Shown: positions 1 to 8,540 of the stretch, one piece after another
Layout of the letters: every line of letters starts with the position of its first letter
Numbering within the stretch: the stretch's first letter is position 1
From: an uncultured Eubacteriales bacterium
GTDB taxonomy: Bacteria > Bacillota > Clostridia > Monoglobales > Monoglobaceae
DNA length: 45,182 bases
Assembly: GCA_958352815.1 (NCBI GenBank)
Contig: CATWQA010000013.1
Location: forward strand, 1-45,182
Reading direction: 5' to 3'
The notes under the pieces: generated by a model
What the model was told of the DNA's origin: nothing
Seen by the model: only the letters and a program-made list of their open reading frames with translations
Databases searched by the model: none
Translations under genes and position numbers: made by a program

Positions 1-372
1 TAAAACTTTATATATTTAAACTCGATTATTTTGATAAAGGCTTTGCCTTTTAAACAAATGCCGAGCTCATATTCCGCCCTACCAAGCTGCGGCGGCAATG
101 TCGCCAAAGCCTTTATCAAAATTACAATATGGCAGAATTGCATATACAGTGGTTTGGGGCGTAGCCCCAATCGGTTTTCCCGAAGGGGAAATCTGACACC
201 GCCTGGGTCTGGCGGGCGGAACAGGGCTAGGCGACAGGTTATATTATCAAGTATAAATAAAATTACGTGGGCACAGTATAAAAGTAAAGTTTTAGTGTTT
301 ACATTGTACCACGGGCGCAATAAATGGCGCCCCTACGAATAACTGAGTTCAAATATATAAAGTTTTAACGTT
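1..372. repeat. Composite palindromic intergenic repeat
   Basis: No credible gene is present. Positions 1-23 and 349-372 form a near-perfect inverted repeat built on AAACTTTATATATTT. Inside it, 28-45 and 105-122 are an 18-bp perfect inverted pair around ATAAAGGCTTTG, giving a 95-bp MITE-like hairpin. Positions 105-242 match 42930-43057 in the opposite orientation. Positions 312-336 recur exactly at 42841-42865 and inverted at 42719-42744. It reads as nested non-autonomous repeats, cut by the window edge. Confidence 0.6.
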
Positions 373-398
373 TGCATAGTATTAGATTTTTAGCATTC

Positions 399-434
399 AA
401 AAACGGTATATCGCAAAATTCGGTATACCGTTTT
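399..434 (-). terminator. Rho-independent terminator of argCB
   Basis: On the minus strand an 11-bp stem (AAAACGGTATA pairing with TATACCGTTTT) is followed by a short T run, about 14 bases after the argB stop codon. It ends the argC-argB transcript. Confidence 0.7.
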
Positions 435-447
435 ATATTAAAATATC

Positions 448-1320
448 CTAATATTTGTCGCCCTTTATCAGGGTGCCTATTCCTGTTTTGGTGAAAATCT
501 CAAGGAGCAGGCAGTGAGGTATTCTTCCGTCAATAATATGTACGCCCGAAACTCCCGCATCAATCGCGTCGCAGCAGCCCAGAACCTTGGGGATCATGCC
601 GCCGTTGATAACTCCGCTTTCTATCATTTCGTGGATTTCGTTTTTGTGAGCCTCGTATATTATCTTGCCGCTTGCGTCCTTAACGCCCTCAACATCAGTG
701 AGCAGCACCAGCTTTTCCGCCTGTATGGCAGCCGCTACAGACGCCGCCACGGTATCCGCATTAATATTATAGCTGTTGCCCTCCTCGTCGGTGCCTATGG
801 GGGCGATAACCGGAATGTACTGGTCGGAGGACAGCAGGTCTAAGATACAGTTCTTAACATGAACTATATCCCCCACGTAGCCCAGGTCGGTCTCAACGCC
901 GTCCACCTCGGTGACCTGCTTTTTGCACTCGATAAAGCTGCCGTCAATACCGCTTATTCCAACAGCTCTGCCGCCTTTTGTGTTGAGCAGGGCGACAATC
1001 TCCTTATTGGTCTTGCCGATGAGTACCTGCTGAGCAATGTCCATGGTCTCCTTGTCGGTGTACCTGAGTCCGTTAATAAACCTGCTCTGCTTGCCCGATT
1101 TTGTCAGCGCCGCCGATATGTCGGGGCCTCCGCCGTGAACCACAATAGGCTTAAGCCCGATATATTTAAGCAGGGTAATATCCTCCATAACCGAGTTTTT
1201 AAGCTCCTCATTTACCATGGCGTTTCCGCCGTACTTTATAACAATAGTTTTCCCTTCAAATTTTTGCATATATGGCAGGGCTTCAATAAGTATGCCCGCC
1301 CGTTTTATCAGTTCCTGCAA
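448..1320 (-). CDS. argB: Acetylglutamate kinase
   Basis: This 290-residue enzyme phosphorylates N-acetylglutamate with ATP, the second step of arginine synthesis, in the cytoplasm. It belongs to the amino acid kinase family: KYGGNAM near residue 29 is the phosphate-binding loop, VVHGGGPDI near 61 is the glycine-rich substrate loop, and the NINADTVAA and LLTDVEGV segments are typical of ArgB. The length is normal. The start is TTG at 1320, chosen because GGAGGG sits about 8 bases upstream and the family N-terminus fits. It begins 17 bases after the argC stop, so the two form an operon with a terminator just downstream. Whether it is arginine-inhibited cannot be judged from sequence. Confidence 0.95.
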   Translation of the reverse strand: MQELIKRAGILIEALPYMQKFEGKTIVIKYGGNAMVNEELKNSVMEDITLLKYIGLKPIVVHGGGPDISAALTKSGKQSRFINGLRYTDKETMDIAQQVLIGKTNKEIVALLNTKGGRAVGISGIDGSFIECKKQVTEVDGVETDLGYVGDIVHVKNCILDLLSSDQYIPVIAPIGTDEEGNSYNINADTVAASVAAAIQAEKLVLLTDVEGVKDASGKIIYEAHKNEIHEMIESGVINGGMIPKVLGCCDAIDAGVSGVHIIDGRIPHCLLLEIFTKTGIGTLIKGDKY

Positions 1321-1337
1321 TTTTATCCCTCCGTTAT

Positions 1338-2378
1338 TTAAAGATACATTCCTGCGGCTCTGAGGCCTGTTCTCTCGTCCAGACCGCAGATCAGGTTCAT
1401 GTTCTGCACCGCCTGCCCCGCTGCGCCCTTGACAAGATTATCAATACAGGACACGACCACGGCGCGATTAAGCCGCTCGTCTGCCACAATGCCCAGACCC
1501 ACATAGTTTGAGCCCGCAACGTGCTTTATCTCCGGGAGAGTTCCCGCCTCGTATACCCGAACGAACTCCTCATCCTTAAAGAAGTCCTTGTATAAATCAA
1601 CAAGCTCCTCGGTTGTCATGGGCTTATTTAGGTTGGCATAGCAAGTCGCCAAAATACCTCTCTGCATGGGTACCAGGTGAGGGGTGAATGACAGGATTAT
1701 ACCCTCTCCGCCTAATATGGAAAGCTCCTGCTCAATTTCGGAGGTGTGCCTGTGAGTAGCGACCTTGTACGCCTTTAAGGACTCGTTCACCTCGCAGAAA
1801 ATGTTGGGCAGGCTCGCGCTTCTGCCGGCGCCCGTAACACCTGACTTGGCGTCAATAATAAGGTTCTTGGTGTCAACAATTTTTGCGGCAACCAAGGGGG
1901 CAAGCCCTAAAATCGAACAGGTGGTGTAGCAGCCCGGGTTGCCTATAAGCCTGTGCTTTTTAATCTCGTCCCTGTGAAGCTCGCACAGACCGTATACCGA
2001 TTGGCTGAGCACTTCGGGAGCGGAATGTGGCTCGCCGTACCACTGTTCATAGACCTTAGGGTCGTTATATCTAAAGTCCCCGCTCAGGTCGATGATTTTA
2101 AGACCTTTGCCGAACAGGTCGGGAATAACCGTCTTGGAAGCCCCGTGAGGCAGGGCGGTAAACACCAAATCACAGCTGTTTGCAATGTCGTCAACATCAA
2201 GGGCGCAGCACTCAAGGTCGCATATTCCCTTTAAGTTGGGATATACGTCCGAAATCCTCTGCCCCACAAAGCTCTGGGAAACAACCCTGACAATTTGCGC
2301 CTCGGGATGAGCGGTAAGCAGCCGCACAACCTCAATTCCCGCATAGCCTGTCGCGCCCAAAACGCCAACCTTTATCAT
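1338..2378 (-). CDS. argC: N-acetyl-gamma-glutamyl-phosphate reductase
   Basis: This 346-residue NADPH-dependent enzyme reduces N-acetylglutamyl-phosphate to the semialdehyde, the step after ArgB. The N-terminal GATGYAG Rossmann motif binds NADP, and GNPGCYTT carries the catalytic Cys at about residue 150. The reading frame extends 13 codons further upstream to a TTG, but the ATG at 2378 has a GGAG site 9 bases away and gives the normal MIKVGVLGATGY start. It is the first gene of an argCB operon. The other arginine genes are not in the window, so the pathway must be split or continue elsewhere. Confidence 0.95.
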   Translation of the reverse strand: MIKVGVLGATGYAGIEVVRLLTAHPEAQIVRVVSQSFVGQRISDVYPNLKGICDLECCALDVDDIANSCDLVFTALPHGASKTVIPDLFGKGLKIIDLSGDFRYNDPKVYEQWYGEPHSAPEVLSQSVYGLCELHRDEIKKHRLIGNPGCYTTCSILGLAPLVAAKIVDTKNLIIDAKSGVTGAGRSASLPNIFCEVNESLKAYKVATHRHTSEIEQELSILGGEGIILSFTPHLVPMQRGILATCYANLNKPMTTEELVDLYKDFFKDEEFVRVYEAGTLPEIKHVAGSNYVGLGIVADERLNRAVVVSCIDNLVKGAAGQAVQNMNLICGLDERTGLRAAGMYL

Positions 2379-2433
2379 ATGTATCAACTCCGTTTTACTT
2401 AATGAAAATTTTTGCAAGTTATATCTTTATTAT

Positions 2434-2462
2434 ATTATACTCTCAAAGACAAAATATATCAA
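2434..2462 (-). promoter_or_regulatory. argC promoter
   Basis: On the minus strand TTGATA (2462-2457) and TATAAT (2439-2434) are separated by 17 bases, about 55 bases upstream of the argC ATG. This is a good sigma-A promoter. I could not assign an ArgR operator. Confidence 0.65.
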
Positions 2463-2587
2463 GTCAAAGGAGGATTTTTGTACATTATTACCCACGAAAA
2501 AACGGACAGAAACTTTTGCTATGCAAATTGCCTAAAATCTTAAATTCAATTTTGGTTAATAAACCTCTTTTTTTCTTGAAGTAATTA

Positions 2588-2596
2588 TGTTAAAAT
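2588..2596 (+). promoter_or_regulatory. Possible extended -10 promoter for ugpC
   Basis: TG-T-TAAAAT matches an extended -10 element. The -35 region is only a T tract. It lies 68 bases before the ATPase start, whose AGGAGG ribosome site is at 2649-2654. This is a weak call. Confidence 0.35.
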
Positions 2597-2664
2597 AAAC
2601 CTGTGATTGAATTTATTTCAGAATTCCATTCAGAATAAATATAATATCAGGAGGTCATGTTGAA

Positions 2665-3777
2665 ATGGCAAGTTTAAGTCTTAGAGGAATTTACAAAACA
2701 TATACGGGAGGTTTCACTGCCGTTAAGGATTTCAATCTTGAAATTGAAGATAAGGAATTTATAATCTTCGTTGGTCCTTCCGGATGTGGTAAGTCAACAA
2801 CTTTGAGAATGATCGCGGGTCTTGAGGAGATTACCGAAGGCGAACTGTATATCGGCGATAAGCTGATGAACGACGTTGTTCCCAAGGACAGAGATATCGC
2901 TATGGTTTTCCAGAACTATGCGCTTTATCCCCATATGACCGTGTTTGAGAACATGGCATTCGGTCTTAAGCTCAGAAAGGTTCCCAAGGAGGAAATCAAG
3001 AAGAAGGTTATCGAGGCTGCTCAGATTTTGGGTATCGAGCACCTGCTCGACAGAAAGCCCAAGGCTCTGTCCGGCGGTCAGAGACAGCGTGTTGCTCTGG
3101 GTCGTGCTATCGTGCGTACGCCTAAGGTATTCTTGATGGATGAGCCTCTCTCAAACCTTGACGCAAAGCTCAGAGTTCAGATGAGAACTGAGATCGGTAA
3201 GCTGCACAAGAAGCTGCAGACAACGTTTATATACGTTACACACGACCAGACAGAGGCTATGACAATGGGTACCAGAATCGTTGTTATGAAGGATGGTATC
3301 ATCCAGCAGGTTGATTCTCCCACAAACCTCTATCAGTACCCCTGCAACATCTTCGTTGCCGGCTTCATCGGTTCGCCTCAGATGAACTTCCTGAATGTTA
3401 CTGTAGATTGCTCTGCTAATGGTACATATCTTAAAACCGGTAACTTCTCAATCAAGCTTCCCGACGGTAAGGGCAACAGAGCTGAGATTAAGAAGTACAA
3501 CGGCAAGGAAGTTATCATGGGCATCAGACCCGAGGATCTGTATGACGATCCTGCTTTCGTTTCGGCTGTTCCCGATTGCAACACAGAAGTTACAATCGAC
3601 TTGGTTGAAATGATGGGCGCTGAGACATATCTGTACTTCCAGGTTGCAGGAACAGAGTTCACGGCAAGAGTTAATCCTCGCTCCACATCAAAGCACGGTG
3701 ACAAGGTTAAGATCGGTCTTGACGCTAATAAGATCCACCTCTTTGATAAGGACACAGAGAACATTATCACTCACTAA
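2665..3777 (+). CDS. ugpC: Sugar ABC transporter ATP-binding protein, MsmX/UgpC type
   Basis: This 370-residue cytoplasmic ATPase energises carbohydrate uptake by CUT1-type ABC importers. Walker A is GPSGCGKST (residues 37-45). A Q-loop (VFQNYALYPHMTV), the signature LSGGQRQRVALGRA, Walker B VFLMDEPLSNLDAKLR and the H-loop THDQTEAMT follow in order. A C-terminal MOTB/TOBE region contains GIRPEDL. Length and order match UgpC/MalK/MsmX. No permease or binding-protein gene is adjacent and a terminator follows, so it is monocistronic. That is the usual arrangement of MsmX, which serves several transporters. The substrate cannot be told from sequence; it is named for the family. Confidence 0.92.
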   Translation: MASLSLRGIYKTYTGGFTAVKDFNLEIEDKEFIIFVGPSGCGKSTTLRMIAGLEEITEGELYIGDKLMNDVVPKDRDIAMVFQNYALYPHMTVFENMAFGLKLRKVPKEEIKKKVIEAAQILGIEHLLDRKPKALSGGQRQRVALGRAIVRTPKVFLMDEPLSNLDAKLRVQMRTEIGKLHKKLQTTFIYVTHDQTEAMTMGTRIVVMKDGIIQQVDSPTNLYQYPCNIFVAGFIGSPQMNFLNVTVDCSANGTYLKTGNFSIKLPDGKGNRAEIKKYNGKEVIMGIRPEDLYDDPAFVSAVPDCNTEVTIDLVEMMGAETYLYFQVAGTEFTARVNPRSTSKHGDKVKIGLDANKIHLFDKDTENIITH

Positions 3778-3802
3778 GATTGATATAATAAGAGCGGCGC
3801 AG

Positions 3803-3857
3803 TTTGACAGTCTTTAATAAAACAGTAAAGTAACAAGTTTTATGACAGACTGTCAAA
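3803..3857. other. Long hairpin downstream of ugpC
   Basis: TTTGACAGTCT (3803-3813) pairs perfectly with AGACTGTCAAA (3847-3857), and an inner TAAAAC/GTTTTA pair extends the stem. There is no T run. It may protect the 3' end of the mRNA or be a protein site. Confidence 0.5.
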
Positions 3858-3871
3858 ACGGAATGCACAGA

Positions 3872-3914
3872 AAACAAGCACATACTTATAAATGGGTATT
3901 GTGCTTGTTTTTTT
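3872..3914 (+). terminator. Rho-independent terminator of ugpC
   Basis: AAACAAGCAC (3872-3881) pairs with GTGCTTGTTT (3901-3910), followed by TTTT. It ends the ATPase transcript. Confidence 0.85.
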
Positions 3915-4238
3915 ACTTGCATATCATTGGGGCATTTTCGGCGATATATAGTGGAAAATTAGAGCGTTTTTAAACCAGTGTTTATGCGGTTTTCGAGACT
4001 CAAAAACGGCGTGACAATGTAACATCATTAAAACCCTCAAAAATGGGGTTCTAAATGTCTACATTTCAAAAATTCTCACACTCTTTATATACAACCAAAG
4101 CCTTTTTTGTCATAACTACCAAAAAGCTGTATTAAGCGAATAGGAGGGCAGAGTGCAAGGCATAGGCAATGAACTCACTGTTTGCCAATCGCTCATATGG
4201 CTTAAAATTTTGTCGAGCAAAAAATATAAATGTCAAAC
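3915..4238. other. Gene-free gap at the edge of the restriction island
   Basis: I see no gene, RNA gene or T-run terminator in these 324 bases. There are only short imperfect palindromes such as AAATGTCTACATTT. This is the likely left edge of the inserted restriction-modification/recombinase block, but no target-site duplication or att core could be recognised. Confidence 0.4.
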
Positions 4239-4664
4239 TTATTCCTTGATATTTCGGATTATATTATAATACAAGTATTCAAGTGTATTTTTACACACAC
4301 TTTTCTTTAGCTGGCATTCCCATATAGTAATAACATTCCAACCCAATTCACTTAAATTATTATAATTTTTTCTATCTCTCTCAATGTTTTTTTCAATTTT
4401 TTCTCTCCAATAATCCGTGTTAGATTTCGGCATAACAAAATATTTACAGCCATTATGACCGTGCCAGAAACAGCCATTTACAAAAATAATCGTCTTATAT
4501 TTTGCCAAAACAATATCCGGTTTGCCCGGAAGTGTTTTCACATTTTTTCGATACCTTAAACCTTTTGAAAACAGATATTTTCTTACCATTTCTTCCGGCT
4601 TAGTGTTAGTGCTTTTTATTTGCGACATATTATAACTTCTGACTTTCGGAGAATGATTATCCAT
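4239..4664 (-). CDS. vsr: Very short patch repair endonuclease
   Basis: This 141-residue Vsr-family nuclease nicks DNA 5' of the T in T:G mismatches left by deamination of 5-methylcytosine, protecting a cytosine-methylated target site. The family core is clear: SQIKSTNTKPE near the N-terminus, LPGKPDIV holding the catalytic Asp, FVNGCFWHGH with the zinc/His cluster, and ELGWNVITIWEC near the C-terminus. AAGGAGG lies about 11 bases before the ATG. It is the last gene of the restriction-modification operon, 16 bases after the FokI-fold gene. Its presence implies that the neighbouring enzyme really makes 5-methylcytosine. Confidence 0.93.
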   Translation of the reverse strand: MDNHSPKVRSYNMSQIKSTNTKPEEMVRKYLFSKGLRYRKNVKTLPGKPDIVLAKYKTIIFVNGCFWHGHNGCKYFVMPKSNTDYWREKIEKNIERDRKNYNNLSELGWNVITIWECQLKKSVCKNTLEYLYYNIIRNIKE

Positions 4665-4680
4665 TTAAGCATCTTCCTCC

Positions 4681-6237
4681 TTATAAATCAGACATTAAAA
4701 TTTGCCTGTTTAAAGAAAACATACTGCGTATTTTGGTATGGTTATAATTTGCGGTATTATAGTTTTCAACTAACTGTATCATGTTTGAAACACTTATCGC
4801 ACTCCCGTTTACAGAAGTTTCGTTAACAATTTCCCTTATCTGATTATTTATATTTTTTCCAAAGCCTCCGGCAATATATGAAAAAAATGCAAGCGGAAGT
4901 TTACCTCTGTAGTAATTGTTCAGATTGCCAATATAATTATAAACCATTCTATTATGATGGTCGTTGCTTATAGTATATTTGCTGTAAGCCTTGTTGTCAA
5001 TTATTCCGCAGTACCCATCACTGTCTGACAGAACAAGTACATCAGGTGTAAGACCTATCGGGCCTACATGTTTGGCATCAAATCCAAAAACATTTTTGAA
5101 TAATTCAACGGTCGCTTTTTCAAATTCTGCAGCCTCATCACGGCCTTTAAACGCCATTTCAAAATATTCGGTCATAAAAGCTCCTATGGCACCATGCGGA
5201 TATAATTTCAGCAGGCTTTCCTCGACTGTTTCTTCTGTAAATCCTGTTTGAATAGCAATTTTTTCAATCAGAACATCTGTTATTTTACTAATGGGTGTTT
5301 TCAGCGATTCTGTAATAAATGCCTGCTTAATTTTTTGTTCGGCAATCATTTTGGCGGTTATTGTTTTAGTTTCAGATAAATTTCTTGTATCTTTCCTGTG
5401 TTTGGGGTCTAATCCATATTTTCTTTGGAAATATTCATGTTGTTCACATCGGTCAATAAATGCAGGAACAGTAGATAATACGGCATTCACCTCGCTTTGT
5501 TTATCTTCAATAATTCTTATTGCTTTATCATCACCACGCTTCGCAAGCTGTGTATATTCAAGCCAATTTACGATGGTGTTTGCTATATCCAGCAAATGGC
5601 TGAAGGGGTGTTCTGGGTTAACTTTGCCGCTGCTTGGTGCATATTGTTCAAAAAAGTCTTTTGAAAGACATTCATCACCTTTATCTCTGTAAAGCAATAT
5701 TTTTTCTTTAATGGTTTTATAACAAATTTCTGTTTCGTTTTCAGCCTCTACAACTACAATTTTGGCAATTTCATCTTCAGTAAGATATTCTATATCGTCG
5801 TCATTTAAAAGCCGAAGCAAAAATCTGAACGGCCTTATTTTGAAACGCCGTGAAACATTAACATTTCTGCTGATTGAAAATGAAGATGGAAACTGATATT
5901 TTAATATTTGATTTTTTATTATTTCAACAGGTGACTCACCATTCATAATCGCTTCGCCTGCAAGCGTGAGTTTTAATTTTTTTGTTGATTCCTGAATAAA
6001 AATCAACCCCAAACTTGAAATCCATGCCTTGTATGTACGGGCTCCGCCGCCGGTTTGATCCCGCCGGTCTCCCTTTCTTTTTAAATTTGCTTCTTCTAAG
6101 GCTTCTTCAAAATCAAGATGTATTCCTTTTTGTCCCTGCCATTCTTCGTTTAATGATATTTCTGCCAATGCAGCTAAAACTTCGGGAACAGAATTTAGGC
6201 GTCTTTTAGGACGCGTTACCCACCAATAGTTTATCAC
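4681..6237 (-). CDS. Type IIS-like restriction endonuclease with FokI-fold cleavage domain
   Basis: This 518-residue nuclease probably cuts at a distance from its site. The C-terminal ~130 residues match the FokI/AlwI cleavage domain: TPDVLV (Asp about 399), then GIIDNKAYS (Asp about 414, Lys about 416), forming a PD-(D/E)xK centre. A FokI-like tail follows, with FSYIAGGFGKNI and ISVSNMIQLV. The N-terminal ~380 residues, starting WWVTRPKRRLNSVPEVL, should hold the DNA-recognition region as in the AlwI/MlyI/N.BstNBI group. The start is GTG at 6237, with AGGAGG 7 bases upstream overlapping the preceding gene's stop region. AlwI-group enzymes usually pair with adenine methylases, but here only a cytosine methylase is present. 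The recognition site is unknown. Confidence 0.8.
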   Translation of the reverse strand: MINYWWVTRPKRRLNSVPEVLAALAEISLNEEWQGQKGIHLDFEEALEEANLKRKGDRRDQTGGGARTYKAWISSLGLIFIQESTKKLKLTLAGEAIMNGESPVEIIKNQILKYQFPSSFSISRNVNVSRRFKIRPFRFLLRLLNDDDIEYLTEDEIAKIVVVEAENETEICYKTIKEKILLYRDKGDECLSKDFFEQYAPSSGKVNPEHPFSHLLDIANTIVNWLEYTQLAKRGDDKAIRIIEDKQSEVNAVLSTVPAFIDRCEQHEYFQRKYGLDPKHRKDTRNLSETKTITAKMIAEQKIKQAFITESLKTPISKITDVLIEKIAIQTGFTEETVEESLLKLYPHGAIGAFMTEYFEMAFKGRDEAAEFEKATVELFKNVFGFDAKHVGPIGLTPDVLVLSDSDGYCGIIDNKAYSKYTISNDHHNRMVYNYIGNLNNYYRGKLPLAFFSYIAGGFGKNINNQIREIVNETSVNGSAISVSNMIQLVENYNTANYNHTKIRSMFSLNRQILMSDL

Positions 6238-6248
6238 AAGTTTTCCTC

Positions 6249-7208
6249 CTATCTTTGAACGGAAAAATCCATAAAATACTGTTCGTCATCTAACTTATAA
6301 AAAGTTACATTCGTTCTTCCGTACCGTTCTAAATCAGCTGTTGATATGAAAACACCGTTCGCCAGCCCCAATCTGTTTCTAAAGTATTCACCTAATAAAG
6401 AATTGTTCAGTGGAGTAGTAATTGCTTTATTGTTTTGTTGTTCTACGCGTAAAATTAACTGTTTTCCGTCATCAGTAAGCACTGAAAAATGGTTTCTGTT
6501 AAGAGGGAAAAAGTTTGTTCTTGCAATTCTTGCTGGCAGCGGTATATATGCTTGATTTGGTTCTCTGCCGTCACGCTGCCCCCAGTTAAGCCCTGAACGG
6601 GCACCCACTTCACCGTTTCTTGTTAAAAATGAAAGTGTTACTGATGATACGCCTGCACCTTGAACCAATACCAAAGGTTCTTCCTCCGCATTTAATATTG
6701 GATGGGACGGGCAAAGTGTTACATAGTCCTCAATTTCTGCGTGCGTGCAATATATAGAATCAGGCTCTATTTCATTAAAATAGTCATTTGCTTCAAAAGG
6801 ATTACATTCCGTCATAATTTCTCTTCTAAGCGGTGAAAATGCCGCCTGTGTATAATTTGCAGAGCCCATAAATGCTGAAAATGGTTCTCCGTTCTTCACC
6901 CATAAAAATAATTTTGAGTGTACAGGCGCTGCATTAAAAATGTATTGACAGCGAAATTGAGAATTATTCGGCAATGTTTCTCTCATAAGGTTTTTAAATC
7001 CCTCATGAACGGACATACTTATTCCGTCAAATTTACACATTCCGACAATCAAAGTTATTTCTATGCCTTGGTTATATAATGTTTCAATTTCAGAGAAGTG
7101 CCAAGAAGCCATGGTATGCGTAGCATATCCAGCTATAATTTTTAAGTGTTCTGCTCCTTCTGAAACAGGATTAAGCAAAACTTCATTTTTAAAATTTGAA
7201 CGATACAA
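6249..7208 (-). CDS. NgoFVII-like restriction endonuclease (PLD fold)
   Basis: This 319-residue protein has a phospholipase-D-type nuclease domain: H97 and K99 in VHSKLFLW and GSANYT at 115-120 form one HKD motif, and E130 follows in RREIMTE. Such enzymes (BfiI, NgoFVII) act as dimers and need no metal. Residues from about 175 resemble the B3-like DNA-binding domain of this group. Characterised relatives recognise GC-rich sites, reported as GCSGC for NgoFVII; specificity here is inferred only. The start is TTG at 7208, with AGGAGG overlapping the methylase stop. The methylase ends 12 bases upstream and the FokI-fold gene starts 11 bases downstream. Confidence 0.8.
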   Translation of the reverse strand: MYRSNFKNEVLLNPVSEGAEHLKIIAGYATHTMASWHFSEIETLYNQGIEITLIVGMCKFDGISMSVHEGFKNLMRETLPNNSQFRCQYIFNAAPVHSKLFLWVKNGEPFSAFMGSANYTQAAFSPLRREIMTECNPFEANDYFNEIEPDSIYCTHAEIEDYVTLCPSHPILNAEEEPLVLVQGAGVSSVTLSFLTRNGEVGARSGLNWGQRDGREPNQAYIPLPARIARTNFFPLNRNHFSVLTDDGKQLILRVEQQNNKAITTPLNNSLLGEYFRNRLGLANGVFISTADLERYGRTNVTFYKLDDEQYFMDFSVQR

Positions 7209-7220
7209 TTTTGCCGCCTC

Positions 7221-8276
7221 CTATTCATTGATATTAGGTTCAACAAAGTCATACTCAATACCTGCAAAGGTATTAAGAATAGCTTCAAAAATTATTCTTG
7301 CACCATCGCAAGGAACCGCCATTCCTATCTGTTTCCGTACGCTCTCCCGTCCGCCTTCAAAAACATAAGTATCAGGAAATGTTTGCAGTCTTGCTCTTTC
7401 CCTGTTAGTCAAAGCACGCGGTTCATCCCAGTGATATATGTGCGTGCCGCCGCCGCCGCTTCCGGTAACTGTATAAGCCGGTTTGTCAGGGTCTAATCTT
7501 TTATATATCTGACTTATTTGCGCTCCGCGTACATTTAGACGCAGATGTTCCGGCAAATCAGCCGTAAAAGCATTTTGACCGGGTTTTATATGGCTTAAAC
7601 GTTCTGTTACAATATCGGTTTGGTTTGCCCTTTCATTGTTAGGTGCATCCTGAGCAATAGGCGGCACTTCAAGAGCATGTCGGCAGGTATTGTCAACATC
7701 AGCATAAGGCTCAGGAGACGGAACCCGGAAAACAACATTTTCATCGTTGTGGATGCCTACGATAATAATTCTATGCCTTGCCTGTGGAACACCATATTCC
7801 TCGAATTTATATAAATGGGGAGTGATTGTGTACCCTGCCGCGCGCAGTTCATCTAATATTCTCGTTAATGCCTGCCCGTCATTTGCATTGCGCAGTCCGC
7901 CGACGTTCTCTGCTAAAAACCATCTTGGCTGATAACGGTCAAGTGTATGGACACCATATTGATAGAGCGGCCCGAATATACCGTTCATTCCTTGCTGTTC
8001 CCCGACTACACTATAATCATTACAGGGAAATCCAAAAGCAAGCGCATCTATTTCACCTAATCTGTCAATATTTAATCTGCGTATATCTTCGTGGATTACT
8101 GACTGCGGATTATCAGGGCATATATTTCTTATATATGTACTGCAAGTGTCGCGGTCATAATCTGTTGCCCATTGATGAACTATTCTAAACTCAGGATTTT
8201 CTATTCTGGCTGTTATAGCTCCATAAGCAATTCCGCCGGGGCCGCAAAACAATTCCCCTAATCTATAATTAGGCAT
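7221..8276 (-). CDS. DNA (cytosine-5-)-methyltransferase
   Basis: This 351-residue C5 methylase of a type II system transfers methyl groups from S-adenosylmethionine to cytosine. Motif I is ELFCGPGGIAYG (residues 8-19), motif IV GFPCND carries the catalytic Cys at about 85, motif VI is ENVGG, motif VIII is QARHRIIIVG, and RERARLQTFPD is motif IX. Between VIII and IX lies the target-recognition stretch. Motif IV reads PCN rather than the common PCQ. The start ATG at 8276 has AAGGAG 9 bases upstream. It follows the Xre gene by 21 bases and precedes the nucleases, so protection is made before restriction. Confidence 0.93.
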   Translation of the reverse strand: MPNYRLGELFCGPGGIAYGAITARIENPEFRIVHQWATDYDRDTCSTYIRNICPDNPQSVIHEDIRRLNIDRLGEIDALAFGFPCNDYSVVGEQQGMNGIFGPLYQYGVHTLDRYQPRWFLAENVGGLRNANDGQALTRILDELRAAGYTITPHLYKFEEYGVPQARHRIIIVGIHNDENVVFRVPSPEPYADVDNTCRHALEVPPIAQDAPNNERANQTDIVTERLSHIKPGQNAFTADLPEHLRLNVRGAQISQIYKRLDPDKPAYTVTGSGGGGTHIYHWDEPRALTNRERARLQTFPDTYVFEGGRESVRKQIGMAVPCDGARIIFEAILNTFAGIEYDFVEPNINE

Positions 8277-8297
8277 AACAAATTTCTCCTTATAATT

Positions 8298-8507
8298 TTA
8301 TATTTCTTCTCCGTTTGGCAATAAAAACTTTCTTGAAAATGATGTCCCTGTTGCGTCAGCAATATCGTCAAGTTCATTCATAGTAAAACTTTCTCTCTGC
8401 ATTTTTCCGCTAAAATTCTGCGGAGACTGACCTAAGCGTCTGGCTAATTCAGCAGAACTAATATTCAGTCTGGCACAAAGCATTTTTATCTGTTCAGAAA
8501 TAGTCAT
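8298..8507 (-). CDS. Xre-family regulator of the restriction operon
   Basis: This 69-residue helix-turn-helix protein of Cro/C1 type has recognition helices in ISSAELARRLGQSPQNFSGKM. It leads the restriction-modification operon and is the right size for a controller (C) protein, which delays restriction until methylation is established. GAGGTGG lies before the ATG. It probably binds the palindrome inside its own promoter, so autoregulation is a reasonable inference. Its direct role has not been shown. Confidence 0.8.
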   Translation of the reverse strand: MTISEQIKMLCARLNISSAELARRLGQSPQNFSGKMQRESFTMNELDDIADATGTSFSRKFLLPNGEEI

Positions 8508-8540
8508 AAAGCCACCTCTTATTATAATAATACATTATAT

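Noticed and set aside
31..342. 103-codon open frame on the plus strand
   Set aside because: It runs through palindromic repeats, has no ribosome site and its composition is repeat-derived.
2402..2584. 60-codon frame between argC and ugpC
   Set aside because: It overlaps the argC promoter, has no ribosome site and is AT-driven.
2379..2664. Riboswitch or T-box upstream of argC or ugpC
   Set aside because: No conserved T-box, specifier loop or known aptamer core could be recognised, and the leaders are short.
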